Shown here: positions 1 to 10,779 of the stretch, piece by piece
Position numbering within the stretch: the first letter of the stretch is position 1
How the letters are laid out: each line of letters opens with the position of its first letter
Source of the DNA: Bathynomus jamesi
Taxonomy: Eukaryota; Arthropoda; Malacostraca; Isopoda; Cirolanidae
Assembly: GCA_023014485.1 (NCBI GenBank)
Contig: JAJOZX010003307.1
Coordinates: 17,501 to 81,500, forward strand
DNA length: 64,000 nt
Direction of reading: 5' to 3'
The notes under the pieces: model-generated
What the model saw: only the letters and a program-made list of their open reading frames with translations
Database searches by the model: none
What the model was told of the DNA's origin: nothing
Position numbers and translations under genes: made by a program

Positions 1-1062
1 GGGGTCTAACTAATGATTTATAAAGTGGAACTATAACATCGCGCGATTTGTACTCAAAATTTCGAGCTATAAAACCTAACACTTTGTTTGCCTTATTGAC
101 CGCTGCTGTACTTTGTTTCGCTACTTTTAAATCACCCGTGACTATAACTCCTAAATCTTTTTCCTGCTCTACGCTTGTTAATCTTCCCTGACATACTATA
201 CGCAAAATTACCGTTACGCGAACCTATATGCAAAATTTTGCACTTATCAACGTTAAATCTCATTTGCCATGTGACTGACCAATCAACGATTTTATTCAGA
301 TCTTCCTGAATTTTACCTCTATCTTCGTCATTAATCGCCCTACCACCCAGCTTCGTGTCATCCGCAAACTTTGAAACTGTACTGTAGGCCGACATCTAAA
401 TCGTTAATATATATAAGAAAAAGCAAGGGGCCCAATACAGAACCCTGAGGAACGCCACTCGCTACATTAGCCCAACACGACTCCGCTCCATCAACGACCA
501 CCCTCTGTTTCCTGCCTCGCAACCACTCTTCTAGCCAATTTATTACTACACCCCTGATTCCATGAGCCTTAGTTTTTTCAATGAGTCTTTTGTGCGGCAC
601 GGTGTCAAACGCTTTTTGAAAATCTAAATACACTACATCAACCGCCCGATGTCTATCGTAAACGTCAACCACGCTTTGGAAAAATTCTAAAAGATTAGTT
701 AAGCAAGATTTGTTTCGCCTAAATCCGTGCTGCGTATTTCTAACTAGCTTATGCAATTCTAAGTGTTCGACTATACGATCCCTAATTATTGATTCCAGTA
801 GCTTACCTACAACAGACGTTAAACTGATTGGCCTATAATTTCCCGCCGCACCTTTATCGCCTTTCTTAAAGATAGGTGTTACGTTTGCTAACTTGAAATT
901 ATCTGGTACGCACCCCTCAGAAATAGACGCATTAAAAATCTTTGTTAGCGGCACAACAATGCTATCTTTTAATTCTTTTAGTTGTATGGGATATATGGAA
1001 TCCGGCCCGGTGATTTACGCGTTTTCATTTTATCAATATAGCGCATTACCTCCCCTTCACTA
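1..1062 (-). pseudogene. LINE reverse transcriptase domain, copy A
   Basis: Reads on the minus strand as a LINE RT. Recognisable blocks are PIFKKGD and NYRPISLTS, then QHGFRRNKSC, VYLDFQKAFDTVPH, SGVPQGSVLGPLLFLIYINDL and finally the catalytic FADDTKLGG block. The FADD motif is in another frame from GVPQGSVLGP (break near 385), where the plus-strand copy also shows a disturbance. The reading continues to KILHIGSRN before the window ends. Upstream it is broken near 1060 from the endonuclease frame. RT copies the element RNA at the nicked target; with these breaks it cannot be made as one protein. Confidence 0.85.
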
Positions 1063-2270
1063 ACCACATATTATCCAAAATATTACCATTATCAAAAGGT
1101 ATTATGTCTACCGTAGGGATATTCGTTACATCTTCTATAGTAAAAACTGACGTAAAAAATTCGTTTAGCAAGGTAGCCATTTCCTTGTTTTCAGAAACTA
1201 GATCTCCGTTTACATTTTTCAAAGGCCCCAAGACACTTTTTACTGGATTTCTATTATTGACGTATTGAAAGAATCGCTTGGGGTTTTCTTTACCGTCACG
1301 AGCTATGGAGATTTCAAATTCGCGCTTGGACTTTTTTATTACACTTTTCGCTTCACGCCTTAGAGATATGTAGTTGTTTCGTAACCACAAATTGTCTTTA
1401 TCGCACTTATGTAGCCTATAAGCCCTATCTCTACTCTTTATAATGTCTCCTACTCTAGAAGTAAACCACAAGGGCTTGTTGTTTACTTTCGCACGCTTAA
1501 TTTTGTACGGTACACATTCCTCATTTATAGTCCTAAATACTGTTTCGAACGATTCCCACATTAGTTTTGCGTTGGAGTTCCCCATTACGTTTTCCCAATT
1601 GACGTGTGACAATTTATTTCGAAATTTACTAAAGTCTGCGTGCTGGAAGTTAGGAATTTTAGTCGAGTTAGCTGGTTTCGAGTGACTTACTGAGAGGACA
1701 AACTCTACCATATTGTGATCGCTATTGCCCAACGGTTCTATTACTTGAAGATCAGTAATTAGCCTATCATCCGTAGTTATTACTAAATCTAAAATACTGT
1801 CCAACCTCGTAGGTTCCCCAACCTTTTGAATAAGAAAGCTATCCTCGAGAAAATTAACTAAACGATTACCTTCCGCGTCTCCCTGCATTGTATCGTAATT
1901 TACGTTAGCGCAATTAAAGTCACCCATAACTAAAGCCTGCTCACTACCGATTATTCTCTTTAGTTCACGATATAACGCTTCGTCCGTATCAGCTGTTTGA
2001 TTAGGGGGCCTATATATAACCGCAACAAGAAGTTTGAAATCGTTCAATTTAAGTTCTGCTATAGTCGAATCTATCGGTTCTGGAATTGTGCTTTACTTCT
2101 ATAACGTTCGCATATTATCTTTGATATACAACATAACACCGCCTCCTCGCCTACCTATTCTGTTTTTAACAAAAAGTCTATAACCTTTAATTTGATACTC
2201 CCCTACAAAGTCACGAGTTTCAGTGCTAAGCCACGATTCATTTATCGCAATTAATCATAGTCTTTACAAG
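1046..2270 (-). pseudogene. LINE APE-type endonuclease and linker, copy A
   Basis: A 333-residue open stretch (2047-1046) plus decayed sequence up to about 2270. Endonuclease hallmarks are IYRPPNQ, VMGDFNCANV (catalytic D-x-N), SILDLVITTDDRLITD and the SDH motif (PLGNSDHNMVEF). A basic linker, with KSKREFE and a KRFFQYVNNR motif, leads toward the RT. The N-terminal part (INESWLSTE-like) is readable near 2250-2200 but out of frame. In LINEs this domain nicks target DNA to prime reverse transcription. Its partner domains lie directly upstream (esterase-like) and downstream (RT). Confidence 0.85.
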
Positions 2271-2399
2271 CAATTAAAGAAAAAAATTCGTTTATTTTAT
2301 TTCGTAGGCTACGAGCATTTAAGGATAGAACCTTCAAATTGTTTGTAATTGCGACACTTCGCGAGCGCAGTGGAAATTTGGAATTTACGCTGGGACCGT

Positions 2400-3124
2400 T
2401 CGAGTTACGGCAGCCTGAAAAGAAGAGACAGTATTATGAAATAGTCTTCCTAAACGCGCAGCTCCTACGTCATTAAGATGAAGTCCATCTCCGAGGAACA
2501 AGTCCCTCCTGCCGTAGAAACTGTTCCAAAAATTTCAAAATGCACTCCTTCCTGTTGGCAAAGAGACTTTAGGTTATTGTTAATATAGGTCGCCTTGCTG
2601 TAGAAATCGTTACGTGGATAATTCGAGGAAGTATACCTGTTAAAACAATCTTATTAGTTTTTCCTTTAATCGCTCTAGTAAGTCCCTGTACCTAGCCAGC
2701 AGTTCTTCCGATCTAGAATTTAAAACGTTATTAGTACCGACATGAATAACATACGTTGTGTCCTCGGAGGTACCGTCTGTAAATTGGTCAACACTTAGTT
2801 ATATCCTCCACCCTTGCACCAGGCGCCTACGACGAGGGTTTCTCCCACAGAATTCCTCGAGCTGCTTTCGAACAATGGAATCGCCAACGAGTCGTATTTC
2901 TTGTTCATCAGCATCTTCGAAACCTAAAACAGAAAACTTATTGCTTGTTATTACTGGTAGACAAATCTTAGGTTTTCTCACTTGGGCTCCATTACGCACT
3001 CGAACGAAGGGTTGGGAACTAGGGGAAGAGAGAGGGCTATTAATACTATTTATATTATTAGTAGAAAGTGAGGCAGGAGGGGTCGTAACTGGAGTCTCAA
3101 GGGATTCTAATTTTGTCGTCAGAA

Positions 3125-3128
<4 letters not shown>
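2400..3128 (-). pseudogene. LINE ORF1 with SGNH/GDSL esterase-like domain
   Basis: From 3128 downward the minus strand reads a Ser/Pro-rich start, then LVGDSIVRKQLEEFCGRN (SGNH block I with GDS), then after a frame break IHVGTNNVL (block III, GTN) and GLHLNDVGAARLG (block V, with the histidine). These are the blocks of the esterase domain found in ORF1 of CR1-type LINEs, thought to act in lipid or RNA-particle interactions. Only the first 109 residues are in one frame; the rest is shifted or stopped. No own ATG context worth trusting is visible beyond M at 3128. Confidence 0.7.
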
Positions 3129-3162
<34 letters not shown>

Positions 3163-3167
3163 TATAT
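3126..3167. repeat. (TA)n microsatellite
   Basis: Forty-odd bases of alternating T and A with one AATA interruption. It separates the LINE copy A from the TAGGGTG element. It is also the presumed target tract of that element. Confidence 0.9.
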
Positions 3168-5208
3168 TAGGGGTGTGTTTATGGTATATGGTGAAAAATG
3201 CGAAATGAAAATGCAAGGGAGCGGAACCCTTTATTTTGTGAGGATACATGAGAAAACAGAACAGGCAAAATTTCTTTGTAATCCAACAACATTTAGAGGT
3301 TGCCCACAGCTGATAGGTATTTTCAATTTATAGGGCAATGGAAATTTTAATTCTCAGTTTAAATGATAAATTGCATCTCCAATATACATCTCCAATAAGT
3401 ATTCAGAACAAATATATCGTGTGAGTATATTCACTAAATTCATAATTAACGATTAAAGTACATGACACCTCGAGTGTTGGCGTTCGTTTTTTCATCAAAG
3501 TGGCTTTGGAGGCTGTCGGCAAGATTTTACGATGTTCTTCGACGATTTGAATCATGAACTGCATCTGCTCTTCGTTCCGAGTCCTTCCAGCCTTCGTGAA
3601 TTCTTGAATCAATGCTATGCCTCGCTCTGCTGCATCATTCACTACATTTAAGGAATCCACCCTGATCTTTGCTGAACCAAAGCTGGTGTTGTTTTCCCAG
3701 TTTGATGGATCCTCTTGCAGGAAATCGACCGGAAGATCTAGAAGGGTGAACAGATTGTACGTATTGGAAGAGCAAAAGTCTGCCAGGGTCTTTCCTCTTG
3801 GATCTGGAATCCAGACTCGTCGGGGGGGAGCTTCTGACCCTTCAACGGAATTCATATTCTCTACCATTTTCCGCTTATCATCATCATCGACTGCAGGATC
3901 GAATAGTGCAAGGCCACGTTTACCTCATTGAGGTACCAGAGATGCCGATTAAAACTCTTGTACCCAGCGGCGTTGGTGTTTTGCAACTTTTGAAGGAGGG
4001 CTAAGTCGCTTCGTGGAGCGCTTGCTGCTTCTCTTGCTGAAAACCACGGAAGGACGTAATCTTGAGCAACGAAGAGACAGAAGTCCTGCAACCCAGAAAT
4101 CAGGCGGTCACTGCTACTTCCTCCACGAGATGTTGAAGGACATTGGTTCATGTGCATCGTGAACTGGTATCTGAACATCCAAATCTTGAAAGAGTAAATT
4201 CCACGCGCCATCCACCGTGCTCGGTGCAAAGCCCCTGGAGCCATGAACACAGGACTCCGACGTCCGTGAGGTACTCCTCCCAAGAAAATGACTACAATTT
4301 CAAGAAGCTCTCTGTAGTCATCTCTGGGATGCTTCACTTTCAGAAGGTCATTTGCTTCATGAATCATCTTCTCGGCCCAGGGACTGATCACTGCAGCCGT
4401 GTCCTCTTCGTCCGCGGCAGTGGAGTATTCATTCAATTTCAGTTGCGGCCAAACTTTACGGAAGCTCTGGAAAATCGTAATCTCAGGTCCTTTGCAAAGG
4501 TCTCCAACAAGGAAAGAAAATACTGCTTCAAGCAGCAGTTCCAGCACGTGATGTCGACACGCAAAGTAAATCATTTCACGCCCGAGAGCCTGCTCTACTC
4601 ACACACACACACTCCTCCATGGATGCCGGTGTTGGTGGCTGTCGTGTCAAAGCAAAGAGCTTTGATCTTCTGGCCAAGATCCCAGTTTTCGATGGTTTCG
4701 ATGATGACGATTGCTGTCCTTTCTGCCTTGGAGTCTGGGAGTTTGGGGATGGCTAGAATCTTGCTCATCCCATCCCCGGTAACTAAGATGGCTAAACGGT
4801 CGATTTTCTCTCTTCCCATTAAGTCTGCCATAAGTTTTCCATCCCAGTGAAGAACAAGAGGGCATTTAGGCTTGTAGGAAGCTCTCACCTCTGCTTCGTG
4901 GGCTGATCTGTACCTGGATCTGCTGGCCCGAATAGCACTTGGACTGAGGCACATCTCACTTATGTCCTGACCCATTTGCATTTCTAATTTTGGGGACGCT
5001 CTGTATCAATGGGTTAATAAACACTAGAAGTGACTTAAAAAGGGCGCATAAATAAATGAGCATATGGGTAAAACTTTGGGGTCTTTGGGCAACCTCTAAA
5101 TATTTGATGATTTTCCAAAACAATCATGTGCTTTATTTGCTCCCGGAACCTCATCATTTGCGGGGTTCCGTGACCCGAAATTCACACTTTGTTTTTAAAA
5201 GCACCCTA
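3168..5208 (-). mobile_element. TAGGGTG-type DNA transposon, copy 1
   Basis: Ends are TAGGGGTGTG at 3168 and AAAGCACCCTA at 5208, an inverted pair matching the ends of the copies at 23025-25986 and 51191-54540. Both flanks are TA-rich (a 7 to 8 base ATATATA duplication is compatible but not provable in such sequence). The interior carries transposase fragments on the minus strand but lacks the N-terminal coding exon of copy 3, so it is internally deleted as well as frameshifted. The mariner at 5214 begins 6 bp beyond its right end, inserted in the same TA-rich target. Confidence 0.72.
3403..4981 (-). pseudogene. Transposase of the HWDGK/ARWMA family, copy 1 (frameshifted)
   Basis: Three minus-strand open stretches (4981-4595, 4574-3861, 3867-3403) read as one protein. 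In order: VLHWDGKLM (probable first catalytic Asp), CFDTTATNTG (second Asp), FACRHHVLEL (C-x2-H), PGALHRARWMARGIYSFKI, HLWYLNE, and VVNDAAERGIALIQE with RNEEQMQF (probable catalytic Glu in AERG). The frame is lost between FDTT and ACRHH at a (TG)n run near 4600, and again near 3865. Copies 2 and 3 share the same motif order. A DDE-type RNase H fold is inference from the motif layout; I do not recognise a named superfamily. Confidence 0.65.
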
Positions 5209-5213
5209 ATATA

Positions 5214-6588
5214 CAGGGTGGGCGGAAAGTAGCTCCCTAATTTAAATTACATATAAATTATGTATAAATTGTGATTGTATTGTTATATTGTTATGGTGTG
5301 TTCTCTAAAGTGGTACAATTGTAACGGTAATCTTTTTTTTCTAAAGTGTTCTCTTTGTGTTCTCTAAAGTGGTACAATTGTAACGTTAATTTTTTTTTTC
5401 ATTTCAGATTGAAGGGTAACATGGCTGAGCGTTTAACACTGCAGGAGCGTGCCCAGTTGGCGGCACGGTACGAAGTTTGGCAATCTGTCGTTCGAGTTCA
5501 AAGATGGTGGCGGGCCATTCACGGACCACGTGCCCAAGTGGACCCGAAAACAATCAAGAACTGCCACTCGAAGCTCATGACCACGGGGTCTGTGGCAGAT
5601 GTTCGAAGATGTGGTCGCCCTTCGACATCCAGGGCCCAGGAGACGGTGCAGGCAGTTCAGGAAATGTTCGCACGGAGTCCACGAAAGTCAACTCGCCAGG
5701 CAGCTCGGGAAAGTGGACTCTCCCGCTACTCAGTGCGAACTGTGCTGAAGAAGGAGCTGAACTGGCGTGCGTGGAAGCCGCATTACTGCCAATCTCTCTC
5801 GGACGAGGACTGCGACATTCGCATGGAGTTCGGGGAAATCATGCTGGCTTGGCATGAAGACTGGCCCCATCTCTTCCGCAACATCCTCTGGAGCGACGAG
5901 GCGGTGTTCCACGTCGGAGGCTTTGTCAACCGCCACAATTGCCACTACTGGGCAGGAGAGGATCCCATGGTTACCGCTGAAAAACGGCAGAATCGGTTCA
6001 GTGTAACGGTGTGCTGTGGTATGACCTCAGATCAGGTTGTGGGCCCGTTCCTTCTGCGCAACACCATGAATGCTGAGCGGTACCTTGCTATGTTGCGAAA
6101 CGAGGTCTGGCCGGTTGTCAGCACATGGGAGAACATCGACGATCTGATATTTATGCAAGATGGCGCCCCTCCGCACTTCGCTCTTGTTGTCCGTGAGTGG
6201 CTGGATGGCCACTTCCCTGGGCGTTGGATGGGTCGTCGTGGTCCACATCAATGGCCAGCCAGGAGCCCCGACTTAACACCGTGCGACTTCTTTCTTTGGG
6301 GGTGGGTAAAGGAAGAAGTCTACCGCACCAAACCGAGGACATTGGAAGAACTGGAGGACCGAATTCGGGAAGTCATGTCCTCCATCCCGCCGGAGTTCCT
6401 GCTAAAGTCAGTGGACGCCATTCCTGGGCGGCTCCAGAAGCTGGTGGAAAGAGTTGGAGCCCACATTGAATTTTAGAGAAAACCTACCATGTATGCCTAC
6501 CTTTTCATATTATTTCTTCTGAAATAAATGGATAATATACATATTTTTTTACCAATCCAAAATAGGGAGCTACTCTCCGCCCACCCTG
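5214..6588 (+). mobile_element. Mariner-family element with intact transposase
   Basis: Bounded by TA target duplications (5212-5213, 6589-6590). The inverted terminal repeats begin CAGGGTGGGCGGAAAGTAGC at the left and match TAGGGAGCTACTCTCCGCCC at the right with one or two mismatches. Length is 1375 bp, typical for a full mariner. It contains one uninterrupted transposase ORF, so it is among the youngest complete elements here. A 29-bp segment (TGTTCTCTAAAGTGGTACAA...) occurs twice upstream of the ORF, at about 5298-5326 and 5357-5385. The terminal bases resemble those of the mariner at 46624-49866. Confidence 0.93.
5421..6476 (+). CDS. Mariner transposase, DD41D (rosa-like), 351 aa
   Basis: Cut-and-paste transposase acting in the nucleus on its own terminal repeats. 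I start at MAERLTLQERAQ (5421) because the open frame upstream is poly-T and non-coding in character. The N-terminal ~110 residues form two helix-turn-helix modules (TGSVADVRRCGRPST is the usual GRP linker). Catalytic residues are Asp in LWSDEAVF, Asp in FMQDGAPPH and Asp in TPCDFFLWG. I count 41 residues between the second and third, which is the rosa-type DD41D spacing rather than DD34D. No stop or frameshift is visible and the length is normal, so it could still be functional. A polypyrimidine stretch and CAG just before the ORF could be a splice acceptor. Confidence 0.92.
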   Translation: MAERLTLQERAQLAARYEVWQSVVRVQRWWRAIHGPRAQVDPKTIKNCHSKLMTTGSVADVRRCGRPSTSRAQETVQAVQEMFARSPRKSTRQAARESGLSRYSVRTVLKKELNWRAWKPHYCQSLSDEDCDIRMEFGEIMLAWHEDWPHLFRNILWSDEAVFHVGGFVNRHNCHYWAGEDPMVTAEKRQNRFSVTVCCGMTSDQVVGPFLLRNTMNAERYLAMLRNEVWPVVSTWENIDDLIFMQDGAPPHFALVVREWLDGHFPGRWMGRRGPHQWPARSPDLTPCDFFLWGWVKEEVYRTKPRTLEELEDRIREVMSSIPPEFLLKSVDAIPGRLQKLVERVGAHIEF

Positions 6589-6613
6589 TACAGTATATAT
6601 ATATATAATATGT

Positions 6614-7650
6614 GTGTGTGTGTGTAAAGACTATGGTATAATTGCGATAAATGAATCGTGGCTTAGCACTGATAATCGTGACTTTGTAGAGGAGAATCAA
6701 AGTAAAGGTTATAGACTTTTTGTTAAAAACAGAATAGGTAGGCGAGGAGGTGGTGTTATGTTGTATATCAAAGATAATATAGCGAACGTTATAGAAGTAA
6801 AGCACACAATCCCAGAACCGATAGATTCGACTATAGCAGAACTTAAATTGAACGATTTCAAACTTCTTGTTGCGGTTATATATAGGCCCCCTAATCAATC
6901 AGCTGACACGGACGAAGCGTTATATCGTGAACTAAGGAGAATAATCGGTAGTGAACAGGCTGTAGTTATGGGTGACTTTAATTGCGCCAACGTGAATTAC
7001 GATACAATGGAGGGAGACGCGGAGGGTAATCGTTTAGTTAATTTTCTCGATGATAGCTTTCTTATTCAAAAGGTTGGGGAACCTACGAGGTTGGACAGTA
7101 TTTTAGATTTAGTAATAACTACGGATGATAGGTTAATTACTGATCTTCAAGTAATAGAACCGTTAAGCAATAGCGATCACAATATGTTAGAGTTTGTAGT
7201 CTCATTGTCACTCGAAACCAGCTAACTCGACTAAAATTCCTAACTTCCAGCACGCAGACTTTAATAAATTTCATAATAAATTTTCACACGTCAATTGGGA
7301 AAACGTAATGGGGAACTCCAACGCAAAACTAATGTGGGAATCGTTCGAAACGGTATTTAGGACTAAATGAGGAATGTGTACCGTACAAAATTAAGCGTGC
7401 GCAAGTAAACAACAAGCCCTTGTGGTTTACTTCTAGAGTAGGAGACATTATAAAGAGTAGAGATAGGGCTTATAGGCTACATAAGTGCGATAAAGATAAT
7501 CTGTTACGAAACTACAACATATCTCTAAGGCGTGAAGCTTAAAGTGTAATAAAAAAGTCAAAACGAATTTGAAATCTCCATAGCTCGTGACGGTAAAGAA
7601 AACCCCAAGCGATTCTTTCAATACGTCAATAATAGAAATCCAGTAAAAAG
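6614..7650 (+). pseudogene. LINE endonuclease and linker, copy B
   Basis: Open from 6614 to 7225 with WLSTDNRD, GRRGGGVMLYIKD, VIYRPPNQSADTDEALYRE, VMGDFNCANV, RLDSILDLVITTDD and SNSDHNMLEF, all standard APE-endonuclease blocks. After 7225 the sequence still aligns with copy A (SRVGDIIKSRDRAYRLHKCD, then RFFQYVNNRNPVKS) but in shifting frames, with small deletions relative to copy A near 7369 and 7501. No functional protein is expected. Confidence 0.85.
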
Positions 7651-7651
7651 T

Positions 7652-9330
7652 GTGTTGGGGCCTTTGAAAAAAGTAAACGGAGATCTAGTTTCTGAAAACA
7701 AGGAAATGGCTACCTTGCTAAACGAGTTTTTTACGTCAGTTTTTACTATAGAAGATGTAACGAATATCCCTACGGTCATAGACATAATACCTTTTGATAA
7801 TGGTAATATTTTGGATAATATAGTGGTTAGTGAAGGGGAGGTAATGCGCTATATTGATAAAATGAAAACGCGTAAATCACCGGGGCCGGATTCCATATAT
7901 CCCATACAACTAAAAGAATTAAAAGATAGCATTGTTGTACCGCTAACAAAGATTTTTAATGCGTCTATTTCTGAAGGGTGCGTACCAGATAATTTCAAGT
8001 TAGCAAACGTAACACCTATCTTTAAGAAAGGCGATAAAGGTGCGGCGGGAAATTATAGACCAATCAGTTTAACGTCTGTTGTAGGTAAGCTACTGGAATC
8101 AATAATTAGGGATCGTATAGTCGAACACTTAGAATTGCATAAACTAGTTAGAAATACGCAGCACGGTTTTAGGTGAAACAAATCTTGCTTAACTAATCTT
8201 AGAATTTTTCCAAAGCGTGGTTGACGTTTACAATAGACATCGGGCGGTTGATGTAGTGTATTTAGATTTTCAAAAAGCGCTTGACACCGTGCCGCACAAA
8301 AGACTCATTGAAAAAACTAAGGCTCATGGAATCAGGGGTGTAGTAATAAATTGGCTAGAAGAGTGGTTGCGAGGTAGGAAACAGAGGGTGGTCGTTGATG
8401 GAGCGGAGTCGTGTTGGGCTAATGTAGCGAGTGGCGTTCCTCAGGGTTCTGTATTGGGCCCCTTGCTTTTTCTTATATATTAACGATTTAGATGTCGGCC
8501 TAGTCAGTACAGTTTCAAAGTTTGCGGATGACACGAAGCTGGGTGGTAGGGCGATTAATGACGAAGATAGAGGTAAAATCCAGGAAGATCTGAATAAAAT
8601 CGTTGATTGGTCAGTCACATGGCAAATGAGATTTAACGTGGATAAGTGCAAAATTTTGCATATAGGTTCGCGTAACGGTAATTTTGCGTATAGTATGTCA
8701 GGGAAAGAGTTAACAAGCGTAGAGCAGGAAAAAGATTTAGGAGTTATAGTCACTGGTGATTTAAAAGTAGCGAAACAAAGTACAGCAGCGGTCAATAAGG
8801 CGAACAAAGTGTTAGGTTTTATAGCTCGCAATTTTGAGTACAAGTCGCGCGATATTATAGTTCCTCTTTATAAATCATTAGTTAGACCCCATTTGGAGTA
8901 CGCGATCCAATTTTGGAATCCGCATATGCACAAAGATATAGACAAAATCGAAAGAGTTCAAAGACGAGCAACTAAGATGATTCCGTCGCTTAGGTCAAAG
9001 TCGTACGAGGATAGGCTTAAGGAGTTAAAATTGACTACACTCGAGACTCGGAGGCTAATGGGTGATCTAATACAGGTGTTCAAAATTATGAATGGGTTCA
9101 ATAACGTAGATAGAGATAGCTTTTTCCAAATATCTCAATATAATAGGACTGGAAATAACGGGTGTAAGTTGACAAGTAGAAGGTTCGAGACAACAGTTGC
9201 CAAAAACTTTTTTACGCACAGAATAGTAAATAGCTGGAATAGTTTGCCGGTAGAAGTAATTAGTAGCACGTCTATAAACATGTTTAAAAATCGATTAGAC
9301 GCATATGTTGATAGATTGGGTATAGTTTAA
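7652..9330 (+). pseudogene. LINE reverse transcriptase, copy B, with complete C-terminus
   Basis: Three overlapping frames (7652-8176, 8217-8483, 8431-9330). Blocks are YIDKMKTRKSPGPDS, KKGDKGAAGNYRPISLTS, QHGFR then an in-frame stop, VYLDFQKALDTVPHK, SGVPQGSVLGPLLFLIY, a one-base shift, and KFADDTKLGG with the catalytic DD. The 299-residue tail continues through DLGVIVTGDLKVAKQ and RPHLEYAIQFWNPH to NSLPVEVISSTSINMFKNRL and a natural stop. It supplies the C-terminus missing from copy A. Confidence 0.87.
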
Positions 9331-9623
9331 GGTAGTAAAATTAAGGCTTTGTGGGGATAGATCCCACAGCTCAACACAAGTGTTGTGGGATATAGGGAGG
9401 CAGCATCTTGGGTTAGGGGATACTCTGTCCTTACACACCCCATTTAAAGAGATTCCTCTGCCGAGCGGTGCCCCCCATAGTACTGTGAGGTATTGAAAAA
9501 CTCATGATCTTCACTTGCCCCACAAACACCTTTAAATGGGAGACCCAAAATGGGTGCACACACTTTTCTACATTACTGTACAGTCTCTACAGCCACACCT
9601 ACACTTTTCTCTTAAGTATATAT

Positions 9624-10619
9624 GACGCGTTCGGTGGAGAAGGGGCGAACGCAACATTTTCGAATTATGCCACAAAATGCAATTAAAGTTTGTAAACTTT
9701 AAACCTTTGTATTTTTCCGGTTTATTGAAATGTATGAATTTGAACACATATTTGAGTAAAATATTGTTGTGTAATATGTCGATATAATAAAACGCCAAGA
9801 AATTTTACAATATTATTTATTGATAGCTTCTGATGTTAACTGGTGTAATCCATTATTTGGCCCTCTTCGTCGAATGTTGTATTACCTGCTTCAACTGTTT
9901 CGGTTTCTTCCAGTTCCTTTAACAATCTTGTATAATAGTTCACTGCAGTTGCAGGCATTAGGTCTGATAATTCTTTGAGATCTTTTATTTTTTCCTTAGT
10001 TATTGGCAGCAATTGGGAATACTTTGGTTGCAGTGTCTGCTGGGCTAGATTGAATAAACTGACACTGTAGGATTTTTTCCCTTTCTGCAGTCTGACGGGA
10101 TGGCTATTATCTGGGGTTGTGCGGTATGCAGTAGATATTACGTAGTCTTCTTTGTGTTGAAAGTCAAATATTAACTTTCTTGCATCTGTAAATTTAGTAG
10201 TTGTTGATTTCCTAATGACAATGCACGTTTTTAGGACGTCAAAATCGAGAAAATCAGCCTGTTTCATTTCTACAACTAGGAAGCGCTGCGAAACGGCTGT
10301 AGTTATGGCCGTAACATAATCTTTTTTGGTGTAAATAATATTGCTGTAATTATTTTTTATATTTTGTTCAATTTTACCAAATTGAGCATCACGGGGCATT
10401 GTCGAGTGACCAGAAAGTAGATAGATGTGTTCAGTGTGAAGCAATGATGCGGAGTGAATTTCTCTGAGATACATTAAAACCTAAATTTTACCGTGAAAGA
10501 GTGCAGACTAACATCTAATTTTTTGCATAGGTAAAGCAAAGGTTTTAAAGGATAATTATACGACAAAAAACTCATTTTTCGAATTTTGTGGCGTTCGCCC
10601 CTTCTCCACCGAACGCGTC
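9624..10619 (-). mobile_element. DNA transposon with 29-bp perfect TIRs, family unknown
   Basis: The ends GACGCGTTCGGTGGAGAAGG (left) and its exact reverse complement (right, ending 10619) are perfect over 29 bp. Comparing the empty site in the LINE 3' region at 30640-30660 suggests a 4-bp ATAT duplication. Length is 996 bp with one coding relic on the minus strand. A 4-bp duplication is seen in a few eukaryotic superfamilies; the sequence alone does not decide which. Confidence 0.75.
9836..10474 (-). pseudogene. C-terminal fragment of an unidentified transposase, 212 aa
   Basis: Open frame reading YLLSGHSTMPRDAQFGKIEQ near its start. This GHS-x-P-x-D-x-x-F-x-x-IE signature occurs in C-terminal parts of transposon proteins of arthropods and cnidarians, from memory and without certainty. 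The remaining residues are polar with no clear domain; the C-terminus is acidic (EEGQIMDYTS). The catalytic part is absent, so the element is non-autonomous. The first Met may be internal to a longer ancestral protein. Confidence 0.5.
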
Positions 10620-10779
10620 ATATATTGTAATGTATTTGGTTGTAAATTGTGACTTGGTCCGCAATTGATATGGACCGTAACTTATTTTTGGTTGGCAAGG
10701 TACTGGTATTGATGGATACCATAATGAAATTGACTGGATTCTTTGGATATGATATATTTGCATGTCGGTTATAAATAGA

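Larger units (their letters stand above)
1..3128 (-). mobile_element. CR1-like LINE, copy A (3' end cut by the window edge)
   Basis: A non-LTR retrotransposon on the minus strand. Reading from 3128 down it shows an ORF1 with an SGNH-esterase-like domain, then an APE-type endonuclease, then a reverse transcriptase. The RT end runs off the window start. The plus-strand copy at 6614-9330 shows the same endonuclease and RT almost residue for residue, so both are one family. Copy A carries several frameshifts (near 2270, 1060 and 390) and is not expected to be active. Its upstream end abuts a (TA)n tract at 3126-3167. Assignment to the CR1 group rests on the esterase-type ORF1 and the RT style; clade is inference. 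Confidence 0.88.
6614..9330 (+). mobile_element. CR1-like LINE, copy B (5'-truncated)
   Basis: Same family as copy A, opposite strand. It begins abruptly inside the endonuclease (IIAINESWLSTDNRDF) just after a (TG)n run and continues to the RT stop at 9330. This is 5' truncation as expected for target-primed reverse transcription. Frameshifts sit near 7225, 7370, 7500-7560, 8176 and 8480, so it is dead. Its 3' untranslated region continues from 9331 and is interrupted by younger insertions. Confidence 0.9.
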
